Shown: one piece after another, positions 12,996-24,500 of the stretch
How the letters are laid out: every line of letters starts with the position of its first letter
How positions within the stretch are numbered: the first letter of the stretch is position 1
NCBI GenBank assembly: GCA_009733775.1
Contig: WOGZ01000221.1
Span: 1 to 57,788, forward strand
Source of the DNA: Alectoria sarmentosa
Taxonomy: Eukaryota > Ascomycota > Lecanoromycetes > Lecanorales > Parmeliaceae
DNA length: 57,788 nt
Direction: 5' to 3'
Notes under the pieces: generated by a model
Told to the model about the DNA's origin: nothing
The model's database searches: none
Seen by the model: only the letters and a program-made list of their open reading frames with translations
Program-made: the position numbers and the translations under genes

Positions 12996-14149
12996 ATCGA
13001 GAATTTTTATACGATATATTATTATCGTTATCAATCTTTTTCGATTGAAAATAATTAATAATTAAAGATTTTAAAGATATAAGATAAATTATAAATACAT
13101 TTTTTCGATCTTTATAGCGTTGAAACATCGCTTTTTAAAAGAAAAAGATAATGTTGTAAACGTATTTTACATTTTTAATAAAATTGATTTCTTTTTAATA
13201 TTACATTTTTTTAAACATTATTCGATTAAGCTTAATATGTTTTAATAAAAACATTTATTTTTATATAAATGTTTTATTTTTATATACATATTTTCTCTTT
13301 ATTTAATTATTTAATTTAATATATTTATATAATATAACTTTATATCGATTTTAACATATTACGTTAATCAATTTCAAGTTTACATTTTTTTTCAATATTA
13401 ACTAAAATCATATAATTTTTTTAAATAATATTTTCGTCGATAGTGAAATTAAATTAATCGAATAATATATATATTAATTTGTTGATATACGATATAAAAC
13501 GGTTTTCAAAATAAATAAATAATTATTACTATACGATTTAATTAACAATTTTAAAACGTTTATTTAAATTAATATTCGAAATAAAAATAATATCGTATTG
13601 AAATTAATAAAATTTTATATTATATAAAGATCGTAAATATACGTTATACGAATTAATTAAAATAAAGAATAATATAATTATAACGATAATAATATTATTT
13701 TATAAAAGTTTTATTATAAAACTTTTAAACGATTTTTAATACAATTAAATTTCGAATATAATGTTTTTCGAATTAAATTGAAATTTTATTAATTAATTTT
13801 TTTTATAATTATTATAATTATAATTATATTTTGATTGACTATTTTTTATTTAATTATATTTTCATTTTTACGACTTATTATTTGATTATCGATTTTTTTT
13901 TATTTTTTTTTAAATTATTTAAAAATTATTATATTAAAAATAATTTATATTGATAAAAAATAATGTTATAATTTTAATATCAACATTACACGAGCATAAA
14001 TTATTATATTTTATTTTTATTACACATTTCATTCGCGTATTAAAATTTATCGATAAGTTGTATAATAAAATATTTTGAATGCGATTTAATATTTTATATA
14101 CGTAACGTATAAAGAGTACAATTATAAAACATTATTATCAAATTTTTTT
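12996..14149. other. A+T-rich flank without recognisable genes
   Basis: About 1.15 kb of nearly pure A/T sequence with poly-A and poly-T runs. No frame of note, no LTR and no homology I can recognise. It ends abruptly at about 14150, where normal composition starts. Confidence 0.6.
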
Positions 14150-14178
14150 GGGCGAAATTTGATATAAAGGTTTTGCCC
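14150..14178. other. Imperfect hairpin at the A+T-rich/gene-island boundary
   Basis: GGGCGAAA at 14150-14157 can pair with TTTTGCCC at 14171-14178 (one G-T pair) around a 13-base loop. It lies just where the A+T-rich block gives way to the gene island. No function can be assigned; it could be chance. Confidence 0.35.
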
Positions 14179-14683
14179 GATTTTTAAATAGTAATCATTA
14201 CTGCAATCGTTATCTATTTAAATGTGATTTTATGTTTATGTAATCCGATTTTACCTCCTGCGTGCCTTTGACGATAATTCAAACAAAAGATTGCGAGGCC
14301 GGCTGCTAGTTTCGCGCTTCCGCAAAGGGTTTTGCAAACAGGAGTAAGTGACATTAATCTCACGCCGAAGTTCGTTTGACCACGAGTACCAACAAATGCG
14401 ACTCTGCCTTGCATGTCAAGCTAGTTTTAAGTCACTTTTACGAATGCTAGCACTCCTTGCAGTGAACAGCCTTGACAGAGGCATGTTGCAGACGAGCGCA
14501 TGCCACAAACGATTAGAAGCAGAAAGGCTTGGAGTCGAACCTCTCGTGTTTGTATGATCAAACATGCATCACACTTAAAGCCGAAGACGAGGGCAAGCGC
14601 CCATGAAATGCTCTCTGTTTGCAGAACACTGTTCGTCTGCCGAACTTGTCCTCCGTGGATTTGAACTTCCGTCGCAGGTCACA
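14179..14683 (+). promoter_or_regulatory. APL5 upstream region (promoter and 5-prime UTR)
   Basis: Normal-composition sequence between the A+T-rich block and the proposed APL5 start. No protein domain is visible in either strand, although short open frames exist. A pyrimidine-rich stretch (CTCTCTGTTT near 14611) may be close to the transcript start, but no TATA-like signal is convincing. An ATG at 14603 is in frame with the start at 14684 and has no stop between, so a transcript starting upstream of 14603 could give a 27-residue N-terminal extension. Another ATG at 14608 opens a short out-of-frame uORF. Confidence 0.5.
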
Positions 14684-17600
14684 ATGTAGGGTATCACCTC
14701 TCCGACTTGTCGCATATATTAAGCAGAGAAGCAGGTTTGAAAAGTCTCTTTACGACCTGATCAGAGGCCTACGGAATCATAAAGGTAGTGAAAGGGAATA
14801 CCTACAGCACAGCCTTCGAGAATGTCGATCGGAGATACGGGGAGCAGATATGGATCTAAAAGCTACCGCGCTTCTGAAGCTCATATATCTCGAAATGTTC
14901 GGCCATGACATGTCTTGGGCATCGTTTCATGTGCTGGAGGTCATGTCTTGCCCAAAATATCTCCAGAAAAGGGTTGGATACCTTGCGGCAGTCCAAAGCT
15001 TTCGTCCGGACACAGAAGTCTTGATGCTTGCTACCAATCTTTTAAAGAAGGTACGAAGTATGCGTATTAGTATCTGCAGAGAGCTCACCTGGGCTGCAGG
15101 ATGTGTCTTCCCCCCTGGTGCCCACAATATCCCTGCCGTTGGTGACTTTACCTCACATCATAACATCCTCCTTGGCGCTTTCTCTTCTAACGGACCTCTT
15201 ACCAAGACTGTCGCACTCGAACCCAAACATACGGAAGAAGACCGTCGCTGCTCTGTATAGGCTTGCATTGGTGCACCCTGATACTTTGCGGTCAGCTTGG
15301 CCGAAAATTAAGGACCTGCTCATGGATGAGGACGAAGACTCAAGCGTCACGGCTGCAGTAGTCAACGTTGTCTGCGAATTGGGCTGGAGAAGACCAAGAG
15401 ACTTCCTTGCCTTGGCCCCGAGGCTCTTTGATTTACTGGTCGATGGGGGCAACAATTGGATGGCCATCAAAATAATCAAACTTGTGTGTGCGTCGACATT
15501 TCCTGTCATTTTCTATGCTGACTGCATCTAGTTTGCAACACTGACACCTTTGGAACCTCGCTTGATTAAAAAACTATTGCCTCCTCTGACCAATCTCATT
15601 CGGACAACGCCGGCTATGTCCCTCCTCTACGAGTGCATCAATGGCGTAATACAGGGCGGCATCTTGGAAGGTACGGATGGGGTTGGAGAAGGGGAGGAGA
15701 TTGCTTCTTTGTGCGTCGGGAAACTTCGAGGCATGATCGTCGTCGAAGGAGACCCCAACCGTGCGTCGATTAGAAGTCAAATTCGGGATAAGACTGACAA
15801 AACCACAGTCAAATACGTCGCACTTCTCGCATTCAACAGAATTGTGTCGTCACACCCGCATCTAATATCCATGCAACAGGACGTGATCATGAGCTGCATT
15901 GACGATCCTGACGTTTCAATACGGCTACAAGCTCTTGATCTTGGCGCTGGTATGGTCAACATTAACAATATGGTAGATGTCGTTGAGCGCCTTATGCAGC
16001 AGCTCCATAGCGCACCTACTGCCACTAGAAGTGTTGACCACGGTCGAAGTCATGCCGCTGGGGTTGAACCTGCGGCAGATTCGGAAGGAGAGGACCCAGA
16101 AGAAACTCTACGACCTACGGCAGACCCCCAAGATGAGACTACTGCATTGCCAGCCGAGTACAAATCCACAATTATACATCGCATACTTGATATGTGCTCC
16201 AAGGACTCATATTCAAACATCACCGATTTTGAATGGTATATTGATATATTGATACGGCTGGTAAAGCTGGTGCCTCCCAGCGGTCGATCTAGACCTGAGC
16301 TATACGAAAGTAGTGGGAACAGTCTCAGAAACTCACATCCACCAAAAGAGGCCGACCCATTTAATGCCATCGGCTGGGAGTTACGTAATGTTGCTGTGAG
16401 GGTAAGCACGGTGAGAACAGAGGCTGTTAAAGCTGCGAATTCTCTCTTAAGTGTGTCTGGAAGCGGGGGGTTTTTTGCTCTCAGAAGCGCTGGCGGCGAG
16501 GGCATACTCACCTTCGTGGCTTGGATTGTAGGCGAATACGTTGACGGTTCCGTCTCATCGTACCATAGCTTGGATTCTCTTATACACCCCAAGGCCCAAT
16601 CGCTCTCACCTCTGGTCATTTGCGCTTACCTTCAAGCCATTCCCAAGATGCTTACCTCTATCGTGTCGCAAAGATTGCTCGATTGGAGCTCTGAGAATAA
16701 AACGATGATGTCTTTGCTGGTGGCGCGGGTCATTCACTTCCTTGAGCCCTTGGCAATGCACCCAAGTCTTGAAGTTCAGGAAAGATCTGTGGAACTTCTC
16801 GAATTAATGAGGGTGGCTTCGCAGGCTGTCATAAGCCACGGTTTGGAGAACGATCATGGGCCCCTTCTCCTTACACGAGCCATGCCACAGCTCTTCACTG
16901 GCTTCGAGCTGAACCCAGTAGCTCCGTCCGCCCAGCGAAAAGTGCCCTTACCGAATGATCTGGATCTCGCAGCTCCTATGAATAAGAACCTTCCACGCCT
17001 TCTACTGCTTGCAAACCAAGGTCCCCTAGCTGAATCCGAGGCCGTGGAGTTTGGATACTTTTACAATAAACGCCCGATCCCAAGAGTTGCCGTCGGCCCG
17101 GCCTTGGGTACTTTACCATTTCTTGGGCCCGAATCATCATCATATCAGCAATCAGGAGACAGCATCCCAGACTCGGACGCATATATGCGGAAACGTAACG
17201 AACGGTGGGCTAGAAATAAGGACGATCCTTTCTACATAGGAAAAGATGACCTATCTTCTGGTACCTCGACACCGTTCCATGACATTTTAAGGAGCGCAAA
17301 CGGGGAGGACGTCGACGTTGATTCCATTCCAATCATGAAGTTAGACCTTGGAGACAAGGTTCCAACAGCTGACGGCTCTGATATGGGCACTCGAAGGCAG
17401 AAGCGCAAGCGGCATAAGAAATTCGATATTGCCAAAGATGAGAACATCGAACACGAAGATCCAGGAGTGGCTCAATTCGGAACAGCTTCTGTAGGCACCA
17501 CGAACGATAACGGTCCACTTCAACGGGCGCATGACAAAATCAAGAAGTCTCTACTTCAGGTCGATTCAAGCGTGCTAGGTAGCTTTTCACTTGATACTTT

Positions 17601-17967
17601 TGAGAGTGCAGCTGAGCATCTTGACATTGAGAGACAAGAGGCGCAAGACGCAGAAATGACCAAAGCGCTTGCTGAAGTAGAACGTCTCCGTCTAGAAATG
17701 CAGCGTGCCTCTGAGCGTATCCAAGCAACAGACGGGACTCCAGCAGAGGGTATGTTGGTCAAGAAGAAAAAGAAAAAGAAGCTGAAGCTGAAGCAGCCAG
17801 CGGGAGACCTCGAGTATCAGTACGGTAACGCTTACCCGAAAATTAATGACGACCCAATTAGAGACTCTCAAGATACAGAAGCTGTTCCTGTAATGAAGAA
17901 GAAGATGAAGCAGAGGAAACCCGCAATCGCAAAGCCTGATGATGAGAATGGAGTTAAGAGCTTTTGA
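14684..17967 (+). CDS. APL5: AP-3 adaptor complex subunit delta (APL5), five exons
   Basis: Large subunit of the AP-3 coat adaptor, which with beta-3, mu-3 and sigma-3 packs cargo at the Golgi/endosome for the vacuole (alkaline phosphatase route). Model: join(14684..14685, 14735..15050, 15100..15483, 15532..15760, 15809..17967), 1029 residues, stop TGA. Visible blocks of the adaptin N-terminal HEAT/ARM trunk: FEKSLYDLIRGLRNHKG (residues 2-18), ATALLKLIYLEMFGHDMSW, GYLAAVQSFRPDTEVLML, DGGNNWMAIKIIKL joined to FATLTPLEPRL (235-245), LLYECINGVIQGGIL (265-279) and DPNLKYVALLAFNRIV (from 308). A variable acidic linker follows, then RHKKFDIAKDENIEHEDPG, and near the C-terminus a coiled-coil-like stretch and seven lysines (962-968). 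The start is inferred from the family start MFEKSLYDL; the ATG is split by intron 1. Codon use and composition are normal, unlike both flanks. The family call is very secure; the exact N-terminus is less so. Confidence 0.93.
14686..14734 (+). other. APL5 intron 1, splitting the start codon
   Basis: 49 nt, donor GTAGGG, acceptor GCAG. Upstream AT (14684-14685, context CACAATG) joins G at 14735 to give ATG TTT GAA AAG, the family N-terminus. Unspliced, the same ATG is followed at once by TAG. The branch site is weak (CTCCGAC is a candidate). Length matches the other introns of the gene. Confidence 0.68.
15051..15099 (+). other. APL5 intron 2
   Basis: 49 nt, donor GTACGA, branch-like GCTCACC and acceptor CTGCAG. 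Removing it joins ...TNLLKK to DVSSPLVPTISLP, as in the protein family. Phase 0. Confidence 0.9.
15484..15531 (+). other. APL5 intron 3
   Basis: 48 nt, donor GTGTGT, branch GCTGAC, acceptor CTAG. Removing it joins IKIIKL to FATLTPLEPRL, a strongly conserved junction. It contains the in-frame stop that ends the second open segment. Phase 0. Confidence 0.92.
15761..15808 (+). other. APL5 intron 4, in frame and hidden in the long ORF
   Basis: 48 nt with no stop in frame, so it is invisible to ORF calling. Donor GTGCGT, branch GACTGAC, acceptor CACAG. Removal turns DPN plus a 16-residue insertion into DPNLKYVALLAFNRIV, the form conserved in other fungi. Retention would add 16 residues without a frameshift. 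Confidence 0.85.
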
Positions 17968-18690
17968 GGATGCTCGAGGTCCTTCGTCCTTTCGAAGTCA
18001 AACAGTACTGTGAACCAGGGGATGTGGAACAGACACATGGCGTTGGCCTTGTCCGCCAATCTTAGTCTATAGAAGTCCTGCGGAGAGATAAGACTCCATA
18101 ATTGAAAGCGGTTTGTGTGGAAGCCTCGCACTGTGCACATCGATCATACACATAAAGCGTGATTGAATTTGCTATCAAGAGCGAGATGATATTGATCTAC
18201 TGCACCTGATATATAGCATTTATTGACTGATGAAAGTAGGGGACTCTGGAAAGAATTCAACGACTCCGCGGGCGAGGCCGCTCGGGCTGTAGGAAATAAA
18301 TTGCACAGAGGTAGAGTTTTGAATTGGATATCTCTTCGATTGTTCAAGTTGCACTTGAGCTTATGGGTGAAGAATTAGATATTTGGTTAAGTAGAGTGAT
18401 TTGTGAACCAAAGTCTTTGTAGATGAGGCTTTTGTTGTCGAGTTGTAAAAGTTGGTAGAGAATTTAGCGTATTCAACATGGCAAAAGACATCAAGCAGCT
18501 GAAAAGACTCTGATACCCAAGCCACCCGCATATAGTCAGGCTGCTCCTCCGCGTACATCCCCTGTCTATTAACAGGCCAGTGTCTATTTGACGTACACCT
18601 TCCCAAATCGGGTTAGCATCTCGCGGAGATAGTCGCGGAGACTTCGTAGTGGCAATGTAGTAGTAGGGCAAGTCTTTTCAAGCCTTTTCT
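17968..18690 (+). other. APL5 downstream region, no gene recognised
   Basis: Normal-composition sequence after the APL5 stop. It includes an AATAAA at 18295-18300 that could serve as a polyadenylation signal. Open frames on the minus strand (17868-18140, 18361-18606, 18387-18671) overlap each other, match no family I know, and lack clear start context or introns. The island ends near 18690 as A/T content rises sharply. Confidence 0.5.
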
Positions 18691-19341
18691 CGTAGAAAAA
18701 AGATATTCAAATCGTTGAATAGCGAGATTTTTCGGGTATTTTTTATGAATGCATTTAATTAATTAATAAACTTTTTTAATTATTATTATAAATACGTTTA
18801 TTGTATTTAAATATATATTATATATTAATAAATATATGTTAAAAGCGCGAGCTATTTGATAATAAAAAGCTTAAAAAATCTTAATTTAAAATTTTATTAT
18901 AGATTTTATTTTATATTTATATCTTATATTTAGTAATATTTTAATTTTTAATTTTTAATTTTATCTTTATTTATTATTAATTTGTTATAAAGTAATTTTA
19001 AGAAAATAGGTTTATTTAAGAATTTTGCTGATCGCTGAGTTAAAAGATCAAATTTTACATTAATCAAAATTGATTCTATTTTACTACTTAAGTTTTTAAA
19101 ATGATAAAATCGTTTCTTAAATTACAAAATTGAAACTATAACATAATTAAATAATATTTTATTATTATTTTTAATTAAAGAATTATTAAATTAAAATAAA
19201 TATATTATTATTATTTTCTTATTTTCTTATTATTTTTTCAAATTAATTTATTTATTAATTATTAAATAAGTTATATTTATTGTTATGTATAAGAAAAGTA
19301 AAAATAAATTTAATAATAATATGTAAGTTAGTTTATTCTTT
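18691..19341. other. A+T-rich flank between gene island and transposon nest
   Basis: About 650 bases of A/T-dominated sequence rich in TTAATT and ATTATT runs. No LTR, frame or repeat recognised. It ends at the outer edge of the C-prime LTR. Confidence 0.6.
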
Positions 19342-19508
19342 TGCTACGTTTCTCGAAAAGAAATGTTTTTATAACAAAAATCAAGAAGGAAAACGAGTCA
19401 CGATAACGAATTGTGAATGTGATAATGATTGTTTTGAGAAAAGCTATCGAAAGGAAGATTTGTTTTATAAACATCAATGCCAAGCTTTTTATCAAATTAT
19501 TTTCAACA
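19342..19508 (-). repeat. 3-prime LTR of gypsy C-prime
   Basis: On the minus strand it starts TGTTGAAAATAATTTG and ends ACGTAGCA. It aligns with 28220-28383 and with 57593 onward, sharing TTTATAAAACA and CACAATTCGT blocks. The open frame covering it (19280-19552, plus) is a by-product of low mutation, not a gene. Confidence 0.85.
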
Positions 19509-19534
19509 TTTCTCTCTCTTTAAAAAAAGAACCT
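19509..19534 (-). other. Polypurine tract of gypsy C-prime
   Basis: Minus strand reads AAAGAGAGAGAAA directly before the LTR TGTTG, as expected of a plus-strand priming site. The matching position in C is AAAAAGAGGAAAA at 57580-57592. Copia 1 inserted just upstream, using AACCT (19530-19534) as target. Confidence 0.7.
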
Positions 19535-19669
19535 TGTCAAAATATGGAGTAAAACACTTAATTGTATTACTCTAAGAGTGCTACGAAAGAAAAAGCGATT
19601 TATATATGAACGCATTAATGTGCGCATGTGACCGTTAAGGCTTGACGTTACGTGACCCGAATTTCAATA
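19535..19669 (-). repeat. 3-prime LTR of copia 1
   Basis: 135 bp, TATTGAAATTCGGG to CCATATTTTGACA on the minus strand, one RIP-type change from the TGTTGAAAT terminus. The central inverted repeat survives with C-to-T changes. Confidence 0.88.
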
Positions 19670-19707
19670 TTTCCCTTCATTCGTATCTTTTTAAATTTGA
19701 ATTTCGA

Positions 19708-19864
19708 ATTATAAAAATGAAAATCAATGTTGAATAATAAAAATGAATTGAAACGTCGAATTATAATCGTGAAAAATCAACGTTAAATAATAAAAATGAA
19801 TCGTAACGTTGAATTATAATCGTGAAAATTAACGCTGAATAACAAAAGTGAATCGTAATGTCGA
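19708..19864 (-). repeat. 26-bp tandem repeat, six units, in copia 1
   Basis: Six units of 26 bp (one of 27) in two alternating types: ATTATAATCGTGAAAATTAA-like and ATAATAAAAATGAATCGTAA-like. They lie between the end of pol and the 3-prime LTR. Copia 2 has only four units at the mirrored place (38737-38840). Confidence 0.85.
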
Positions 19865-20749
19865 ATTATAAATGTGAAATCATTTTATATTTCTTTATTA
19901 TCTTTTATATTCTCTTAAACACTCAAATTTCAAAACATGAAATTCGAAATTTATAATGTTCAAAATCGAATAAAAGCAATGAAAATTCGAAGAAAAATCG
20001 AATTTTGAAAACGATTATATTCTTTTGAATATATTCGTCACGATATCACATAAAAAAAATTTCACTTTTTGACGAAAAACCGTTTTTTGACAAATTTATT
20101 TTTAATTCATTTGATGCACATCAAAAATCGATCGACACATAATTGAAGAATATATGTGAGAATAATGTTTCGATTGAAAAAAATATTCCGAATTGTATAT
20201 GTATACATACGATCGATCGTAAGATTTATAAAAATCGTTTTAAAATATTAATGTTTGATAATAATAATTAGTAGAATATATATTAATGTTTGATAATAAT
20301 AATTAGTAGAATATATATAAATTACGATTAATATATTACGATAATGATGATGATGATGATAATAATAATAATGTTTAAAAGCATAAAGTTTAAAAATATA
20401 AATATGATAATTGTAATAACGTTTAAAAGCATTTAAAAGTATATTATTAAAAAATTCTCGTGAGTAATTAAACAAATTCGACGATAACGATTTTTTTGAT
20501 GATAACGTAATTCTCAAATTTGAATTGCACATAAATATAAGTCTTTTGAATAAATGTTCGTAAAGTTTATGATTATAAATGCAATAGCGATAAATCAACT
20601 TTAAATTGAATTTTAATAAATCGAAGTTTGTTCGCAAGGGACGTCAAGATTGATAATTGAAATTTTGTAAATAAATTTAATCGATTATTCGAAATGTGAA
20701 GATTAATGAAATCGTTTTTTTGAAATAATTGAATAAAAACATTAAATTG

Positions 20750-23700
20750 ATTTCATAAATGATGATTGTTTCTCTGAAATTGAATAATGATTGTTTTTTT
20801 GAAATTATAATAATAATTTTTTTAAAATTATAATAATGGTTTCTTTAAAGTTGACGCGAGAGATTATTTATAAACGATGTTTCAATTTGATTAATTAACG
20901 AAATCTTTCAAATTTGTTTTTGAAGAGAACTTTAATAAGATCATCGATTATTTATTAATCGATAAAAACATATTTTAAAATGATATTTTCGATGATGATT
21001 TATTTTCATACATAATAATGTTGAATGTTAATATATTTAATATGAATATAAAATTGAAAGTTTTTGATTAGCGTTATAACGTTTTAATTATTGTAATAAA
21101 TCATTATTATTTGAAAGCATTTAACATTTAAATTGAATTAATTAAAAAATTCGCGCAATCAAATCGCTTTTTTGATAATTTAAATTTAATCGATATATTC
21201 GATCTTATAAGTTGAAAACGTTATTATAAATTATTATTTAAAAAATTAATTAATTATCGCATTATTTATATTAAAAATGTATTTAAAAATAAAACGTTAA
21301 ATATTTTGATTATTTATTTAATGAACGTTGATATAATTTATAAAGAATTTAAGATCGCCTCGAAACATAAATTATTAATTTTTTATATAATTGAAATATC
21401 GAAAAATGCGCTTAATTGCGTTTTAATAAAAGACATCAAAATTCGAATCGTATTAAAAAATTATTAAAATTGCGAAGACGATATTTGAACGCGTGTTTAA
21501 CATCGCATATATGAAAAAATCGATGATAAATTGATAAACGTGACGAGATTTTTTAATAATCACGAAATTATTTTCGACGATATGAAATTTATCGTTAATA
21601 ATGAAAATTGAAATAATCATAAATTCAATCATATTATAATCGATAAAAAACTTTTTAATATAAATTGTTTATTCAAAGCGCAAGATGCGATTAATATGAT
21701 CTTTTATAATTGTTATATCGAAATAATAAATGCATAAATCCAAATTAATTATCTCAAATTTTTTATGAAATTTATTTTTAATCGCTTAAATGTCGACTTT
21801 ATCGAGATTTATAAACAAAATGTCGTTTATATAAATAACGATAATAATAATGTTATTAATGAATATCGAAAAATCAATAACGATAAATTCGAAGTTTAAT
21901 TTTTTGAAATATATATTGAGAATATTATATTATATTTTAAAAAATTGTTTTAAATCATATAACGTTTTTATAAACTTATAAATCTTACTTTTTTTATTTT
22001 TTATTTTAAATCTCGTGAATTGCATTATATAAATTGTTTTTTTAATATTATTATATAAAAAGACGATTTTAATGTTTATTTGTTTAAATTTTCAATTCAA
22101 AATTATCGCAAAAGCGAAAATGATTTTATAATTTATAAATTTGATTATTAAAATGAAAGTTTCGTTAAAATCGATCTTTTTTTATTATTCGAAATCACGA
22201 ATCATTTAACGAGCTTTATGTCGTATAATCTCGTCGATAAAACCTCTTTTAATTTTATAAATTTATTTATTTTTTAAAACACGCGCATTCGAAAATAAAT
22301 TTATTAAAATTTAAATATTATTAATAATAAAGAAATCGATTTCGTTTTATATAATCATTTGTTAATACATTTTACGATAAAAGTTCGTTATGATCTTTTT
22401 AAAACTTTAAAATTCATAAAGTTTAATAAAAACGATTTTTATTAATAAAATGAAAAAGTTCGAAGTGAAATTTCGATATAATTTTATGATTTTGAACGAT
22501 TTCATAATAAAAATAAATTTGAAAGTTTTATTGATTATAAAGCGAATAATAAATTTAATCGTCGATATAAATGAGAATAAAGAAATTGCATTATTATCAT
22601 TGAGCGTATTAAATAATTATTTAATTATAAATTTTAAATTAAATGCGTTTAAAACGATTACGATTTTTGACGAAATCTTTTTTAAAATTAAGATGAAATT
22701 AAATAAATTATTAACTTTTTTTTTCGATAATTGTATATCTTTTTTAACGCTTCTTTTTTGAAATTATAAATGAAAAAAAAAAAAAATTTTTTAATGCTCG
22801 ATGTTCTTAATAAATTTATATTTATTACGATAAATGTTAATTTATTTTTCGATAATAATGATGTTCAATTCAAAAAAAATGAGTTTGAAAAAGACGTTAT
22901 CGATTTAATTGATATTAAAGATAATAATTATTTTATTATTATTTAAAAACATGCGATAATTTTTATCTTGATATCTGAAAAGACGCTTTTTAACGATGTG
23001 ATCTTGATATTTTTTTTAATTAATATTACGAAGCATAATTTGATAATAATCAATTTAATCGATAATGCGTAAATGAAATATATTAAAAAAAGATTCGATA
23101 TTGATCTCAAATGAGATAACGTTATAATTAATAATGAATTAAATATTACGAAAAATATTGATCGCTTGAATGAATTTTATTTAATATTTTTAAAATAATT
23201 TGCTTTTTTTAAATATAACGTTTATTTTACGTTAAATAATAACATTTAAATATTTAAATTTATTATTCATTTAAGAATTATCAAATATAATGTTTTTTCA
23301 AATAATATTTTTGAATAATCGAAAGATTTTTATTTAATAATTATTGAATTTAATGTCGCAATTAATGCGAAAACGAATATATTTATTATTATTATATTTC
23401 GAATCATTAAAAAACATTTTAAATGCGATAAAAATTATTAAATTAAATTTATTAAGCAATAAATAAACGTTAAATCGAAAGATTTTATTATTAAAAAAAG
23501 TGATTATTCATTTAAAATTATTTTAAAAAATATCAAATAAATTTTGAAAATCGTTATAAATTAAATCATTTTATTATTTTTTAAAAATAATGTATTATTT
23601 ATGTGATTTTATTTTTATATTAATTATAAAACATAATTCGTAAACATCGTCGAGAAGTGAAATCGAAAAATTTATTTCAACGTATATTTTAATTAATTTT

Positions 23701-24500
23701 TTGAGATTTTAAACGTTTAAATGATTATAATGTGCGTATTATATGCGAAAAATTATTTTATTAATTTAAAATTTCGATAAAGATTAAGATTTTTAATTAT
23801 TAGAAATAAATTCAATTAAAAATTCATTATAAACGAAAATCTTTTTATTAATGATTATTAAAATTAAAAAAATTTCTTTTCAAATATCGAGCGCATATAA
23901 ACGATTTTGAATACGTTTAAAAAAGAAATGTTGTTTTTCAATAATAATACCATCGAAAATAAAAGTTAAAAAAAAATTTATTTTTTCAATTATTCTTCAA
24001 AGATAAAATTAAAATCATAATTAAATACGAATTAAACGTTTCGAAAAATTAAAATGCGCTTAATATTATTCATTTTACATTTAAATTTAATGTTTTCGAA
24101 ATCGATAATTATACGATTATTAATAAAATTATTTATAAAACGTGAAAATTGAAAAGGTTTAAAGATCTTGAAGATTAAAAAGATGTAAATCATATATTAA
24201 ATATATGCACAATCGCGAAATCAAAAAAAAGATATTGTTATTATAATAAATAAAGCAATAACTTACGCTTTATCAATAATTTTAAATTTAATATTATAAA
24301 TCTTTTTATTCAAGACGTTAAAGTTTGCGATGAACTCGAAAATCGATTTAAAAATAACGAAAATAATAAAGATAATAAAAACGATAAAATTAATATAAGC
24401 GATAAAATAATGAACAATTTTTGATTAAATAATCGTTATAATTGTATTAACATTATCAAATTGTTTTTTTAATTTCTTAATTAATTTAAATTCGAATTTT
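20750..24500 (-). pseudogene. Copia 1 pol, mirrored and heavily decayed
   Basis: By alignment with copia 2, RNase H lies near 20850-21100, RT near 21350-22600 and integrase near 22950-23250, all on the minus strand. Little continuous protein can be read directly because stops are dense, so this call leans on nucleotide correspondence with 35400-37790. A gag-like region should lie at about 24300-25900. A conserved open frame on the opposite strand (25633-25818, plus) has a counterpart in copia 2. Confidence 0.65.

Noticed and set aside
14530..14560. GGAGTCGAACC, resembling the T-arm of a tRNA on the minus strand
   Set aside because: The T-stem does not pair beyond two bases, and no acceptor stem, D-arm or anticodon arm could be found around it.
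14927..17762. Many minus-strand and out-of-frame open segments across APL5
   Set aside because: They are shadows of the APL5 coding sequence, whose frame is fixed by strong adaptin homology.
17868..18671. Minus-strand open frames downstream of APL5 as a possible convergent gene
   Set aside because: They overlap one another in different frames, part of one lies over the APL5 coding end, and none shows a known domain or intron structure.
20338..20375. ATG/ATA trinucleotide run and, at 25833-25871, an ATCGTT-type run, as functional repeats
   Set aside because: Short microsatellites inside copia 1 with shorter counterparts in copia 2; nothing suggests more than replication slippage.
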